From: Clostridium sp. SCN 57-10
Lineage (GTDB): Bacteria > Bacillota > Clostridia > Oscillospirales > Butyricicoccaceae
Reading direction: 5' to 3'
DNA: 10,458 nt
Assembly: GCA_001725215.1 (NCBI GenBank)
Contig: MEFT01000114.1
Location: 1-10,458, forward strand
Shown: positions 1 through 6,002 of the stretch, in pieces
How positions within the stretch are numbered: position 1 is the stretch's first letter
How the letters are laid out: every line of letters starts with the position of its first letter
The notes under the pieces: generated by a model
What the model saw: the letters and a program-made list of their open reading frames with translations, nothing else
Databases searched by the model: none
Told to the model about the DNA's origin: nothing
Program-made: the position numbers and the translations under genes

Positions 1-156
1 CAGCTGCGGCAACAGGAGAATGTCGGGGTAGCTTTCGCCACACTCCCACTTGCTGACCGCCTGCGCGGATACCCCTATCTTCGCCCCAAGCTGCTCCTGC
101 GTCCATGCGTTGGCTTTGCGGCATTCGCATATTTTTTCTCCAATCGACGTTTTCAC
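1..156 (-). CDS. XRE-family helix-turn-helix transcriptional regulator, N-terminal part (runs off the left edge)
   Basis: Fifty-two codons are visible, from a GTG start at 156 to the window edge. An AAAGGAGGGC ribosome binding site lies just upstream and decides the start. The peptide begins MKTSIGEKICECRKANAWTQ. Residues 19-45 follow the classic Cro/C1 HTH pattern: TQEQLGAKIGVS, then AQAVSKWECGESYPDI, with the SKWE recognition helix and the YPD ending common in Bacillota regulators. This domain binds operator DNA as a dimer. The C-terminal effector or dimerisation region is outside the window, so the signal it senses is unknown. It has its own promoter (201-229) overlapped by an inverted repeat (225-242), which suggests autoregulation; that is inference. 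The family call is firm, the specific role is not. Confidence 0.88.
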   Translation of the reverse strand, partial: MKTSIGEKICECRKANAWTQEQLGAKIGVSAQAVSKWECGESYPDILLLPQL

Positions 157-200
157 GGGAAGCCCTCCTTTATGTTTGAGAAAAACCGGTTCACACCTTC

Positions 201-229
201 ATTGTAGCGACACGGCGTGGAATACACAA
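201..229 (-). promoter_or_regulatory. Promoter of the XRE regulator gene
   Basis: Read on the minus strand there is a TTGTGT -35 box (224-229), a 17-nt spacer and a TACAAT -10 box (201-206). The GTG start of the regulator lies about 45 nt further on, after its Shine-Dalgarno. The spacing is ideal and the -10 box is one base from consensus; the -35 box matches TTG only. The position directly upstream of the regulator supports the call. Confidence 0.6.
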
Positions 230-242
230 TCAAGCAATTGTG
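225..242. promoter_or_regulatory. Candidate operator: inverted repeat CACAAT-N6-ATTGTG
   Basis: A perfect 6+6 inverted repeat with a 6-nt centre covers the -35 box of the XRE gene promoter. XRE/Cro-type regulators commonly bind such dyads as dimers and repress their own promoter. The overlap is seen in the sequence; binding by this regulator is inference. There is no second copy elsewhere in the window to support a consensus. Confidence 0.4.
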
Positions 243-275
243 GAGTGGGCGCAACCGCCTGTTGTAGCGTTCAAG

Positions 276-311
276 AAAGGCCGGCATCGGATATCCGACA
301 CCGGCCTTTTT
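276..311 (-). terminator. Nested hairpin terminator, probably bidirectional
   Basis: The outer stem AAAGGCCGG (276-284) pairs with CCGGCCTTT (301-309). It encloses, after two mismatched positions on each side, the palindrome TCGGATATCCGA (287-298). The plus strand continues as five T's (307-311). The minus strand reads TTTCTT after the stem. It lies about 85 nt beyond the stop of the P-loop kinase gene and before the XRE promoter, so ending the kinase transcript is its likely job. It could also block rightward transcription. Confidence 0.65.
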
Positions 312-336
312 GCCGAAAAAACAGCTTCATCTGCAC

Positions 337-365
337 TTGCGCAAATCAAGCTTGTGTGTTACAAT
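337..365 (+). promoter_or_regulatory. Rightward promoter-like element 1 (TTGCGC-17-TACAAT)
   Basis: TTGCGC (337-342), a 17-nt spacer and TACAAT (360-365) preceded by TGT form an extended -10 promoter pattern on the plus strand. The 8-bp palindrome CAAGCTTG (347-354) sits in the spacer. No plus-strand gene follows. A transcript from here would run antisense into the 3' end of the minus-strand kinase gene. Promoter activity is inferred from box match and spacing only. Confidence 0.4.
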
Positions 366-374
366 GATCTAGTC

Positions 375-403
375 TTGGAAACTAAATGACATGATGTTAT
401 AAA
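375..403 (+). promoter_or_regulatory. Rightward promoter-like element 2 (TTGGAA-17-TATAAA)
   Basis: TTGGAA (375-380), a 17-nt spacer and TATAAA (398-403) preceded by TGT again form an extended -10 pattern, 38 nt downstream of element 1 and in the same direction. The -10 box overlaps the stop codon of the kinase gene on the other strand. With no plus-strand gene downstream, the expected product would be an antisense RNA. Confidence 0.35.
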
Positions 404-1083
404 ATGCGACTGCCTTCCGCGGTAAACCCAAAATGAGCCGCGAGCTTCGCAAGCACTTCCTCGCGTGTGTCGGCCTCCGTATCCTCGCGCACCAGCGTAA
501 AAAATCCACTGTTTTGCCACGCTTCATACCGTTCGCGGCTGTTGATGCGTGCAATGCACGCGCGAAAATTCTCCAGGGTTCGCTCCGGGTCGCTCGACTT
601 GCGAATCTCGGACAGCAAAAACTGCTTTTCCGCATCCTCGCGGTCAAAAAAGCGGTCGACTGACATCGCCTGCGGCGAAAGCATGATGGCCACCTGCCGG
701 TAGGACGCAATCTGCTTGAGCAGGTCGCACGGAATGTTCGTGTCGACGATTACCTTCCGCTCGGCCGAAATGCGAATGAGCTTTGCGACCTCAAAACCCG
801 CCAGTTCGCGCGAGTTACCGTCGACCCAAGCTTCATACGCCTCCGGCGCACGGTTTAAAAACTCCTGCCAGTCCTTTTTGGTGTTGAAGTAATTCATATT
901 CGGCTGCTCGTCCTGCGTCGCGATCGACAGAATTTCATCCATGCCATAGTTTTCTTCGCAGTGAATCAGCCCGAATCGCTCGGCCAGCATGGCGCACATC
1001 GTCGATTTGCCCGCATAGGCAGTTCCGTTGATGAAATAAACGTTTTTTAAGTAGTGCCTGATGATGTTGTTTGCAATCTCCAT
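397..1083 (-). CDS. P-loop (AAA/shikimate-kinase-like) nucleotide-binding protein, function unknown
   Basis: This is a 228-residue cytoplasmic protein. The start at 1083 (MEIANNIIRHYLKNVYFING) is chosen because an AAGGAG site lies 8 nt upstream; the upstream ATG at 1119 lacks one. A Walker A loop, GTAYAGKST, is at residues 20-28 after a beta strand. VIVDTN at 111-116 fits a second strand with an acidic residue. RFFDRED at 144-150 resembles the lid region of small kinases. Together these suggest a monomeric nucleoside, shikimate or antibiotic kinase-like fold. From memory, similar uncharacterised proteins with the same NVYF-GTAYAGKST opening and MLSP-RFFDRED middle occur in Clostridia, often labelled AAA ATPase. 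The substrate cannot be told. The gene stands alone, with its own candidate promoter upstream and a hairpin terminator downstream. Confidence 0.8.
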   Translation of the reverse strand: MEIANNIIRHYLKNVYFINGTAYAGKSTMCAMLAERFGLIHCEENYGMDEILSIATQDEQPNMNYFNTKKDWQEFLNRAPEAYEAWVDGNSRELAGFEVAKLIRISAERKVIVDTNIPCDLLKQIASYRQVAIMLSPQAMSVDRFFDREDAEKQFLLSEIRKSSDPERTLENFRACIARINSRERYEAWQNSGFFTLVREDTEADTREEVLAKLAAHFGFTAEGSRIL

Positions 1084-1164
1084 CTTTCTTCTCCTTGCGT
1101 TTATAAAATTGCTCGACAAAGCCGCCCCTCTGCGGGGGCAAACACCGTTTTAGCTCGTCAGCGA

Positions 1165-1194
1165 ATTCTATTGGTCCCGATGAGAAAATGACAG
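1165..1194 (-). promoter_or_regulatory. Candidate promoter of the P-loop kinase gene
   Basis: On the minus strand, CTGTCA (1189-1194), an 18-nt spacer and TAGAAT (1165-1170) lie in the gap between the permease stop and the kinase start. This gives a leader of about 75 nt. That leader can form a small hairpin, GCCCC with GGGGC (1124-1128 and 1135-1139). The -10 box is five of six and the -35 box four of six, so the call is tentative. Confidence 0.35.
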
Positions 1195-1231
1195 AACATA
1201 TCGTTTCTTCTTTCTTGGGGAAGCGGTTCCC

Positions 1232-2005
1232 TTATCTCGTAAAAATCAGATCGTATCCAAACTTCAAAAACAGCAGACCGAGCACGACGAAAATGAACAC
1301 ACGCACGTTTTTGCTGCCGTGCTTGATGGCATAGCGCGCGCCGCAGTAGCCGCCGAGAATGCTGCACAGCGCCGCCGGGATGGCGAGCGCATAGATGACC
1401 TTGCCGCTCAAAATATAGACAAGCAGGCTGCCCACATTGCTCGCCATGTTGCTAAGCTTCGCGCAGCCGCTCGACGTGAGCAAATCATACCCAAGCAGCG
1501 CAGAGAAGCAAAGAATCATAAACGTACCCGTGCCGGGGCCGAGCAAGCCGTCATACCCGCCGATGAACAGGCCGATGGCGACGCTGATGGCGATGACCGC
1601 CCAGCGGGGGCGCGTCACATCGCGCACGATCATCATGCGATCCTTCTGCGTAAACAGAATGACGGCGACAATGGGAATGGCGACAAGCATGACCGTTTTC
1701 AGCGTGCCCGCTGGAATGAGCAACGCGACGCGCGCTCCGAGCATGGAACCGAACACAGCACCAAGGGCCGACCAAATTGCGGCGGAAAGCTTGATATTGC
1801 CCGTGCGTATGTATTTCGTCGTCGCCGTAATCGAGCCCATAAACGCGGAAAACTTGTTGCTTCCCGCTGCATAGTGTGCCGGCAAGCCGATAAACAGATA
1901 GGCGGGAATCGAGATTACGCCGCCTCCGCCCGCGATGGCGTCGATAAATGAGGCGAGAAAAATCAGCGGACAGAGCACAAGAAACATCGATACGGTTAAC
2001 GTCAT
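1232..2005 (-). CDS. TSUP family (TauE/SafE) membrane permease
   Basis: This is a 257-residue, highly hydrophobic protein of the sulfite exporter TauE/SafE (TSUP) family, which moves small sulfur-containing or carboxylate anions across the cytoplasmic membrane. The start at 2005 (MTLTVSMFLVLC) follows a GGAGG site by 5 nt; the ATG at 2029 lacks one. The internal duplication typical of the family is visible. DAIAGGGG (22-29) with GSNKFSA (48-54) in the first half is echoed by GYDGLLGPGTGTF (150-162) with AKLSNMASN (182-190) in the second. Roughly eight membrane spans are apparent. Length matches the usual ~250 residues. No sulfur-metabolism gene is adjacent, so the substrate stays open. It is divergent from the hemolysin III gene. 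Confidence 0.92.
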   Translation of the reverse strand: MTLTVSMFLVLCPLIFLASFIDAIAGGGGVISIPAYLFIGLPAHYAAGSNKFSAFMGSITATTKYIRTGNIKLSAAIWSALGAVFGSMLGARVALLIPAGTLKTVMLVAIPIVAVILFTQKDRMMIVRDVTRPRWAVIAISVAIGLFIGGYDGLLGPGTGTFMILCFSALLGYDLLTSSGCAKLSNMASNVGSLLVYILSGKVIYALAIPAALCSILGGYCGARYAIKHGSKNVRVFIFVVLGLLFLKFGYDLIFTR

Positions 2006-2103
2006 ACTTCCTCCATGCGGCGCATCCACGCCGGCTTTATCCGATTGTCAGGCGGACGCGCCCAAACGCTTTTAGAACGCAGGCGGCAAATACGCCGTTT
2101 ATC

Positions 2104-2132
2104 ATTGTATCACAGCACATGCGCGGGGGCAA
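2104..2132 (-). promoter_or_regulatory. Promoter of the TSUP permease gene
   Basis: On the minus strand, TTGCCC (2127-2132), a 17-nt spacer and TACAAT (2104-2109), preceded by TGA as an extended -10, lie in the divergent gap. The implied start near 2097 gives a leader of about 90 nt before the permease ATG. I recognise no known riboswitch in that leader. The plus-strand gene has no equally convincing promoter here; TTGTCA at 2045-2050 lacks a well-spaced -10. Confidence 0.55.
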
Positions 2133-2158
2133 GCGGCCGCCGCGGGAAAGGACAAACC

Positions 2159-2824
2159 ATGCAAGAAAATACGAAACGCGAGCGAGTGCCCATTCCAAAG
2201 TATTCGCTCGGCGAGGAGCTTATCTCCTCCATCTCACACGGCGCGGGCGCGCTTTTGGGCGTTGCGGCGCTTGTGCTGTGCGTCGTGCGCGCGGCACAGC
2301 ACGGCAGCTCCTACGCAATGGTGGGCGGCGCCGTGTTCGGCGCGGCGCTCATCCTGCTTTACGCAACCTCAACCATTTACCACGCCCTGCGCCCCAACCT
2401 CGGCAAAAAGGTGTTCCGCGTGCTCGACCACTGCATGATTTACCTGCTCATCGCGGGCACCTATACGCCCATCACGCTTGTGACGCTGCGGCCGACGGTG
2501 GGATGGTGGCTCTTCGGTGCGGTCTGGCTTGCCGCCGCGGTGGCCATTGTGTTCAACGCGATCGATGTCGAAAAGTACAGCGTGCTTTCGATGATCTGCT
2601 ATCTTGCGATGGGCTGGGCCGTTGTCGTTACGTTTAAGCCGCTTCTCGCTGCCATGGCGCGCGAGGGAGTATGGCTGCTCGTCGCGTGCGGGATCGCGTA
2701 TACCCTCGGTGCGGTGATCTACGGCGTCGGCGGGAAGGTGAAATATATGCACTCTCTGTGGCATTTCTTCGTGCTTGCCGGCAGCATATTCCACTTCTTC
2801 TGCATTTATCTGTATGTGATATAG
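2159..2824 (+). CDS. Hemolysin III / TrhA-like (PAQR-type) seven-helix membrane protein
   Basis: This is a 221-residue protein starting MQENTKRERVPIPKYSLGEE, with a GGAAAGGA site just upstream of the ATG. It has about seven membrane spans and the family's conserved metal-site pattern. SISHGAG (24-30) is in the first helix, YHAL with His75 follows the second, and DHCMIYLLIAGTYTP starts at Asp90-His91. HSLWHFFVLAGSIFHF closes the protein with His198, His202 and His212. The fold is shared with eukaryotic PAQR (adiponectin) receptors and is proposed to hold zinc. In bacteria the family is called hemolysin III or TrhA and is linked to membrane homeostasis; a true haemolytic role is doubtful. Length fits the family. 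It is followed 35 nt later by the GNAT gene, probably co-transcribed. Confidence 0.93.
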   Translation: MQENTKRERVPIPKYSLGEELISSISHGAGALLGVAALVLCVVRAAQHGSSYAMVGGAVFGAALILLYATSTIYHALRPNLGKKVFRVLDHCMIYLLIAGTYTPITLVTLRPTVGWWLFGAVWLAAAVAIVFNAIDVEKYSVLSMICYLAMGWAVVVTFKPLLAAMAREGVWLLVACGIAYTLGAVIYGVGGKVKYMHSLWHFFVLAGSIFHFFCIYLYVI

Positions 2825-2859
2825 AGCACAAACAAGGTGTAATGGATGGTGGTTATCGT

Positions 2860-3354
2860 ATGACTCTGCACACCGAACGTCTGGAGCTGATCTTGTTGAC
2901 GGCTCATCAACTCGAGCTATGGATATACGACCTTCCCGCACTTGAGCAAGAGCTGTATGCCACATACGATGCGGAACCTTTGGAAGCTGAACTGCTTGCC
3001 ATCGTCAAGAAGCAGCACGAGATTACCCGAGACGATGAGGGAAATACCGTATGGCATAGTTTTTTCTTCCTTCTTCGCAAGGAGGATCGGGTTGTGGTCG
3101 GCTCATCCGATTTTAAAGACATTCCAAATGAACGCGGCGAAGTCGAAATCGGCTATGGTCTGGGCATCAGGCACAGACGCTGCGGCTATATGACCGAGGC
3201 CGTAAAAGCCATGTGCACATGGGCACAGGATCAACCCGGCGTTTCGGCCGTCCTCGCGGAAACAGAGTGCGACAACGCCGCTTCTCAAAACGTGCTGGCG
3301 CGCTGCGGGTTTCATATGTACTCGGAAGGAGAAACACTTTGGTGGCGGTTATGA
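2860..3354 (+). CDS. GNAT family N-acetyltransferase (RimJ/RimL-like)
   Basis: This is a 164-residue protein. The opening MTLHTERLEL is the standard TERL-type beginning of RimJ/RimL-like GNAT enzymes, which move an acetyl group from acetyl-CoA to an amine. VVGSSDFKDIPN (80-90) and GEVEIGYGLG (93-102) form the central strands. RHRRCGYMTEAV (104-115) is the acetyl-CoA pyrophosphate-binding turn. AETECDNAASQNVLARCGF (133-151) is the typical C-terminal motif. The start at 2860 has a GGTGG site 7 nt upstream; an in-frame ATG at 2842 with a weak AAGGTG site would add six residues. The substrate, whether ribosomal protein, antibiotic or metabolite, cannot be told. It lies behind the hemolysin III gene and ends before a shared terminator. 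Confidence 0.9.
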   Translation: MTLHTERLELILLTAHQLELWIYDLPALEQELYATYDAEPLEAELLAIVKKQHEITRDDEGNTVWHSFFFLLRKEDRVVVGSSDFKDIPNERGEVEIGYGLGIRHRRCGYMTEAVKAMCTWAQDQPGVSAVLAETECDNAASQNVLARCGFHMYSEGETLWWRL

Positions 3355-3404
3355 CCGTGCGTTCTCCTGCCGCCCCTGCTCCCTTTGATTCGATGCCAAT
3401 CACA

Positions 3405-3431
3405 AAAACCGCAGGGAACCCCTGCGGTTTT
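3405..3431. terminator. Bidirectional intrinsic terminator between convergent genes
   Basis: A perfect 12-bp stem, AAAACCGCAGGG (3405-3416) with CCCTGCGGTTTT (3420-3431), closes on a 3-nt AAC loop. On the plus strand it is followed by a T-rich tail; on the minus strand the stem ends in TTTTT. It lies 50 nt after the GNAT stop and directly after the DUF3006 stop, so it can end both convergent transcripts. Confidence 0.9.
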
Positions 3432-3432
3432 C

Positions 3433-3639
3433 TTATTTTTTCTCAAACAGGCGCGCCATCAGCCCGTCGATGCGCGCACGGCGCGCGGCGGTTGCCTCCT
3501 CGTCGATGCGCCACCCTGCCGCCGTATGCACAAGAGTGTCACCCTCGCGCGCATCCTGCGGAAGCGCGTCAAATGGCAGCGTGAGCGTCTCATCCCCACG
3601 CGTCAGCACGCAGAGCACGCCCTCGCGGCGGTCAAACAC
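3433..3639 (-). CDS. DUF3006 domain-containing small protein
   Basis: This is a 68-residue acidic protein of the DUF3006 family, whose function is unknown. The body MFDRREGVLCVLTRGDETLT, then LPFDALPQDAREGDTLV, then GWRIDEEATAARRARIDGLMARLF, fits the family pattern: a short beta barrel opening with DR-EG, a P-L-P-GD middle, and a charged C-terminal helix ending in LF. The GTG at 3639 is chosen because DUF3006 proteins normally begin right before the DR-EG motif. A GAGGG site lies 4 nt upstream, and the gap to the preceding stop is only 7 nt. The ATG at 3705 would overlap the upstream gene by 59 nt. DUF3006 genes are often found directly after a ComEC-like metallo-beta-lactamase, exactly as here, which suggests a linked role. 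It is the last gene of the operon. Confidence 0.82.
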   Translation of the reverse strand: MFDRREGVLCVLTRGDETLTLPFDALPQDAREGDTLVHTAAGWRIDEEATAARRARIDGLMARLFEKK

Positions 3640-3646
3640 ATATCCC

Positions 3647-4567
3647 TCACCGTTCGGTTTTGACAGAAAGCTCGCCTCCCTCCACGGTAACGACAATGCT
3701 TCCATTTTCGTCGGTGCGCACAACCTGCGCGCCGTAATCGGCGAGCGCCGCGAGCGTTTCGCTGTGCGGATGTCCGTAATCGTTGCCGCGCCCGCAGGAA
3801 ATCACGGCGACCTGGGGACGGATAACAGACAAAAGTTCGCTGCTTGTTGCATCGCTGCTGCCGTGATGACCCACTTTAAGCAGCGCGCACGAAGGTAACC
3901 CATCGGCCGCAAGCTGCTTTTCCACGCTCGCCGGCGCGTCGCCTGTCAACAGCGCGCGTACGCCGCCGCCCGAAACGAGCAGCACGACCGATGCCTCGTT
4001 CAATTCTCCAAACTGAGCTCCCTCCTGCGGAGAGAGCACCGAAAGCTGCGCGCCGGCGAGGTCAAACGTATCGCCCGCCTTAACAAGCGTAGCCGAAACA
4101 GCGTTTTTCTCTGCCGCCTCCAGCATTTTTTCAAAGCCTGTTGTATCGTTGCGCGCATCGGGCATAAGAAACGCGCCGATCTGATAGTGACCAAGTACGG
4201 TCGACAGTCCTCCGATGTGGTCGGAGTGCGGATGGGTCGCGATCACATAATCAAGCGTCTGCACGCCAAGCTCGTCGAGATAGTCGGTCACTTTGCTGCG
4301 CGCGCGGTATTCGCCGCCGTCAATCAGCGCGTAATGCCCGCCTCGCTCAATCAAAATCGCGTCGCCCTGCCCTACGTCAATGAAATGGTAGACGATACGG
4401 TCGGACGGAATGGGTTCTTCTCCCCCATTCTCCGGCTTATCCCAATAGAGCCACATGGCGAGGGGGAACATGCCAATAATGATCACAAGCACAATGGCTC
4501 GAACCGTCATGCTCATGCCAAACATCGAAGACTTTTTTTTCGTTTTTTTGTTGTAGTTATAGTTCAT
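3647..4567 (-). CDS. Membrane-anchored ComEC/Rec2-type metallo-beta-lactamase-fold hydrolase
   Basis: This is a 306-residue protein. A basic, Asn/Lys-rich N-terminus is followed by one membrane span at about 22-42, then a metallo-beta-lactamase domain of the ComEC C-terminal type, so the catalytic part probably lies outside the membrane. FIDVGQGDAILI (62-73) and LIDGG (81-85) open the fold. THPHSDHIGG (111-120) carries His112, His114, Asp116 and His117. LTGD (207-210) and KVGHHGSSDAT (231-241) complete the ComEC-like active site. The multi-helix DNA channel of full ComEC is absent. This is the common stand-alone form, whose substrate may be DNA or another phosphodiester; that is inference. 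The ATG overlaps the upstream peptidase stop by 4 nt and has a GAGGAAG site. A-runs of 7 and 8 lie near its 5' end. Confidence 0.92.
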   Translation of the reverse strand: MNYNYNKKTKKKSSMFGMSMTVRAIVLVIIIGMFPLAMWLYWDKPENGGEEPIPSDRIVYHFIDVGQGDAILIERGGHYALIDGGEYRARSKVTDYLDELGVQTLDYVIATHPHSDHIGGLSTVLGHYQIGAFLMPDARNDTTGFEKMLEAAEKNAVSATLVKAGDTFDLAGAQLSVLSPQEGAQFGELNEASVVLLVSGGGVRALLTGDAPASVEKQLAADGLPSCALLKVGHHGSSDATSSELLSVIRPQVAVISCGRGNDYGHPHSETLAALADYGAQVVRTDENGSIVVTVEGGELSVKTER

Positions 4568-5997
4568 ATCTTCCTCAGGAATGCGGCATACAGCTCTGCG
4601 GCGGTACCGAGCGAGCTTTCACGAATATACTCATCGGGGCCGTGCATCGCGGCATATGCCTTGTTACTCGCCACAATGGGCATGAAACGCACCACATGTT
4701 CGGCGAGCGGCACATAATAACGGGCGTCCATGCTTGTTTCCATAATCGTGGGAATGCACGGCAGGTGGGCGAAGCGCTCATTGATGGTGTTGCACAGCGT
4801 GCGGCACAGCGGGGCGCGCAGATCGGCAACCGGTGAAGGGTCACAGCCGCCGGGGAGCAGCTCGACACGCACGTTCAGGTCGGACAGCATCTCGGCCGAC
4901 TGCGGCAGCCGGTCGGGCTCAGATACGCAGCGGGCATCCGTCGCGGCAAACGTCGTGGAGAAGAGCGCGCTCGTCACTTCGTCGCGCGCAAACGCACGAT
5001 ATACCATACCGTTAAAAAACGGCATATTAGACACCCAGAAGCGCTGACCGAAGGCCATGGCAGGTCCCGAGAGACGCAAAAAACGTGCGACGGTGGGGAT
5101 CATGCGCCGACGGCGCGGCATAGCCTCTATGCGGCACACCGCTTCGGATAAAATGCCGAGCGCCGTGTGGCGCGGGGGTGCTGCGGCATGGCCGGGGCGC
5201 GCCGTGGCCACGATGCGCACATCGCACTCGCCTTTTTCGCCGACGCCGAGAACGGCCGCCGGGTGTAGGCGCGACTGCAGATGCCCCTTGGTGATGACTC
5301 CGCCCTCGTCAAGCACGAGTTCAAACGCTACGCCGCGCTTTTGCAGCAGCTCGGCGATGGAGGCGGCGCCCTCCGCCCCGCCCGTTTCCTCATCGTGCCC
5401 GTAAGCAAAATAAATGTCGCGGCGCGGGGTAAAGCCCTCGCGCATCAGCTCGCGTACCGCCTCCAGCTGGGCGATCACTGCACCCTTGCAGTCGAGCGCG
5501 CCACGGCCCCACACAAGCCCGTCTTCGCGCTTGCCGCCGAACGGATCGCGGCTCCAGCCTTCTCCGGCGGGCGCAACGTCAAGATGCCCGGCAAACAAGA
5601 CCGGCTTCAGCTCGCTTTTATCGGCGGCGCGCCAGCGCAGCAGCAGCGAGCCGGACGGCAAGACAAGGCAGCTCATACGGGCAAACACGTCGGCATATTC
5701 CGACTTAAGCCACGTAACCAGCTTATCAAGCTCGGCACGCTCGCCCGTTACCGTGCGGAAACGGATGGCGCGCGACAGCGCTTCGGCCGCCCGCTCCGTC
5801 AGTGCCGCATCGGGCACAGGCTGCCGGATGGGGCGCGGCTTGCGGTATGTCATTCCGAACAAAAAGGCGCGCACCACCGCCACGACTGCGATGCCAATAA
5901 GCAGCAGAAAAAACAGCGTGTTAATCAGCGCGCCGTAGCGGGCGTTGGTGTTCTGCCAAAACAGATACAGCGTTGCATAGAGGTTTTTCAAAAACAT
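4564..5997 (-). CDS. M20 family metallopeptidase, membrane-anchored, carboxypeptidase S/PM20D1-like
   Basis: This is a 477-residue zinc hydrolase with an N-terminal membrane span at about 23-47. The two-metal M20 site is complete: GHLDVAP gives His138 and Asp140, GRGALDCKG the bridging Asp169, HDEETGG the base Glu203 and ligand Glu204, LDEGG Asp230, and MHGPDEYI His452. PGHAAAPP (268-275, His270) begins the lid/dimer domain. Length and anchor recall carboxypeptidase S and PM20D1, which cleave or form N-acyl amino acids and release C-terminal residues; the true substrate is unknown. The ATG at 5997 has a GGGAGG site 8 nt upstream and lies 5 nt after the ribF stop. It is coupled to the next gene by an ATGA overlap. 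The usual TDSRHY-like motif reads MDARYY (423-428). Confidence 0.93.
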   Translation of the reverse strand: MFLKNLYATLYLFWQNTNARYGALINTLFFLLLIGIAVVAVVRAFLFGMTYRKPRPIRQPVPDAALTERAAEALSRAIRFRTVTGERAELDKLVTWLKSEYADVFARMSCLVLPSGSLLLRWRAADKSELKPVLFAGHLDVAPAGEGWSRDPFGGKREDGLVWGRGALDCKGAVIAQLEAVRELMREGFTPRRDIYFAYGHDEETGGAEGAASIAELLQKRGVAFELVLDEGGVITKGHLQSRLHPAAVLGVGEKGECDVRIVATARPGHAAAPPRHTALGILSEAVCRIEAMPRRRRMIPTVARFLRLSGPAMAFGQRFWVSNMPFFNGMVYRAFARDEVTSALFSTTFAATDARCVSEPDRLPQSAEMLSDLNVRVELLPGGCDPSPVADLRAPLCRTLCNTINERFAHLPCIPTIMETSMDARYYVPLAEHVVRFMPIVASNKAYAAMHGPDEYIRESSLGTAAELYAAFLRKI

Positions 5998-6002
5998 AGC
6001 GT

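Noticed and set aside
50..367. 105-codon plus-strand open frame at the left end
   Set aside because: It is antisense to the XRE gene, crosses its promoter and the terminator hairpin, has no ribosome binding site, and gives a Cys/Ser-rich peptide with no domain.
1218..1231. Small hairpin GGGAA/TTCCC right after the permease stop as a terminator
   Set aside because: Only a 5-bp stem with no T-run on the minus strand; too weak to call.
1319..1951. 210-codon plus-strand open frame inside the permease region
   Set aside because: It is an Arg/Ala/Asp-rich shadow of the TSUP permease on the other strand, which has full family motifs and a ribosome binding site.
2045..2076. Plus-strand promoter for the hemolysin III gene (TTGTCA with TTTAGA)
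   Set aside because: The spacer would be 20 nt and the -10 box is poor; no supported promoter can be assigned.
2006..2097. Possible riboswitch in the ~90-nt leader of the permease gene
   Set aside because: I searched by eye for known sulfur-related riboswitch cores and saw only short GC-rich inverted repeats, with no terminator-antiterminator arrangement.
1948..2637. 229-codon plus-strand open frame overlapping the hemolysin III gene
   Set aside because: Arg-rich composition typical of a frame-shifted shadow; the +1-related frame encodes a clear hemolysin III protein.
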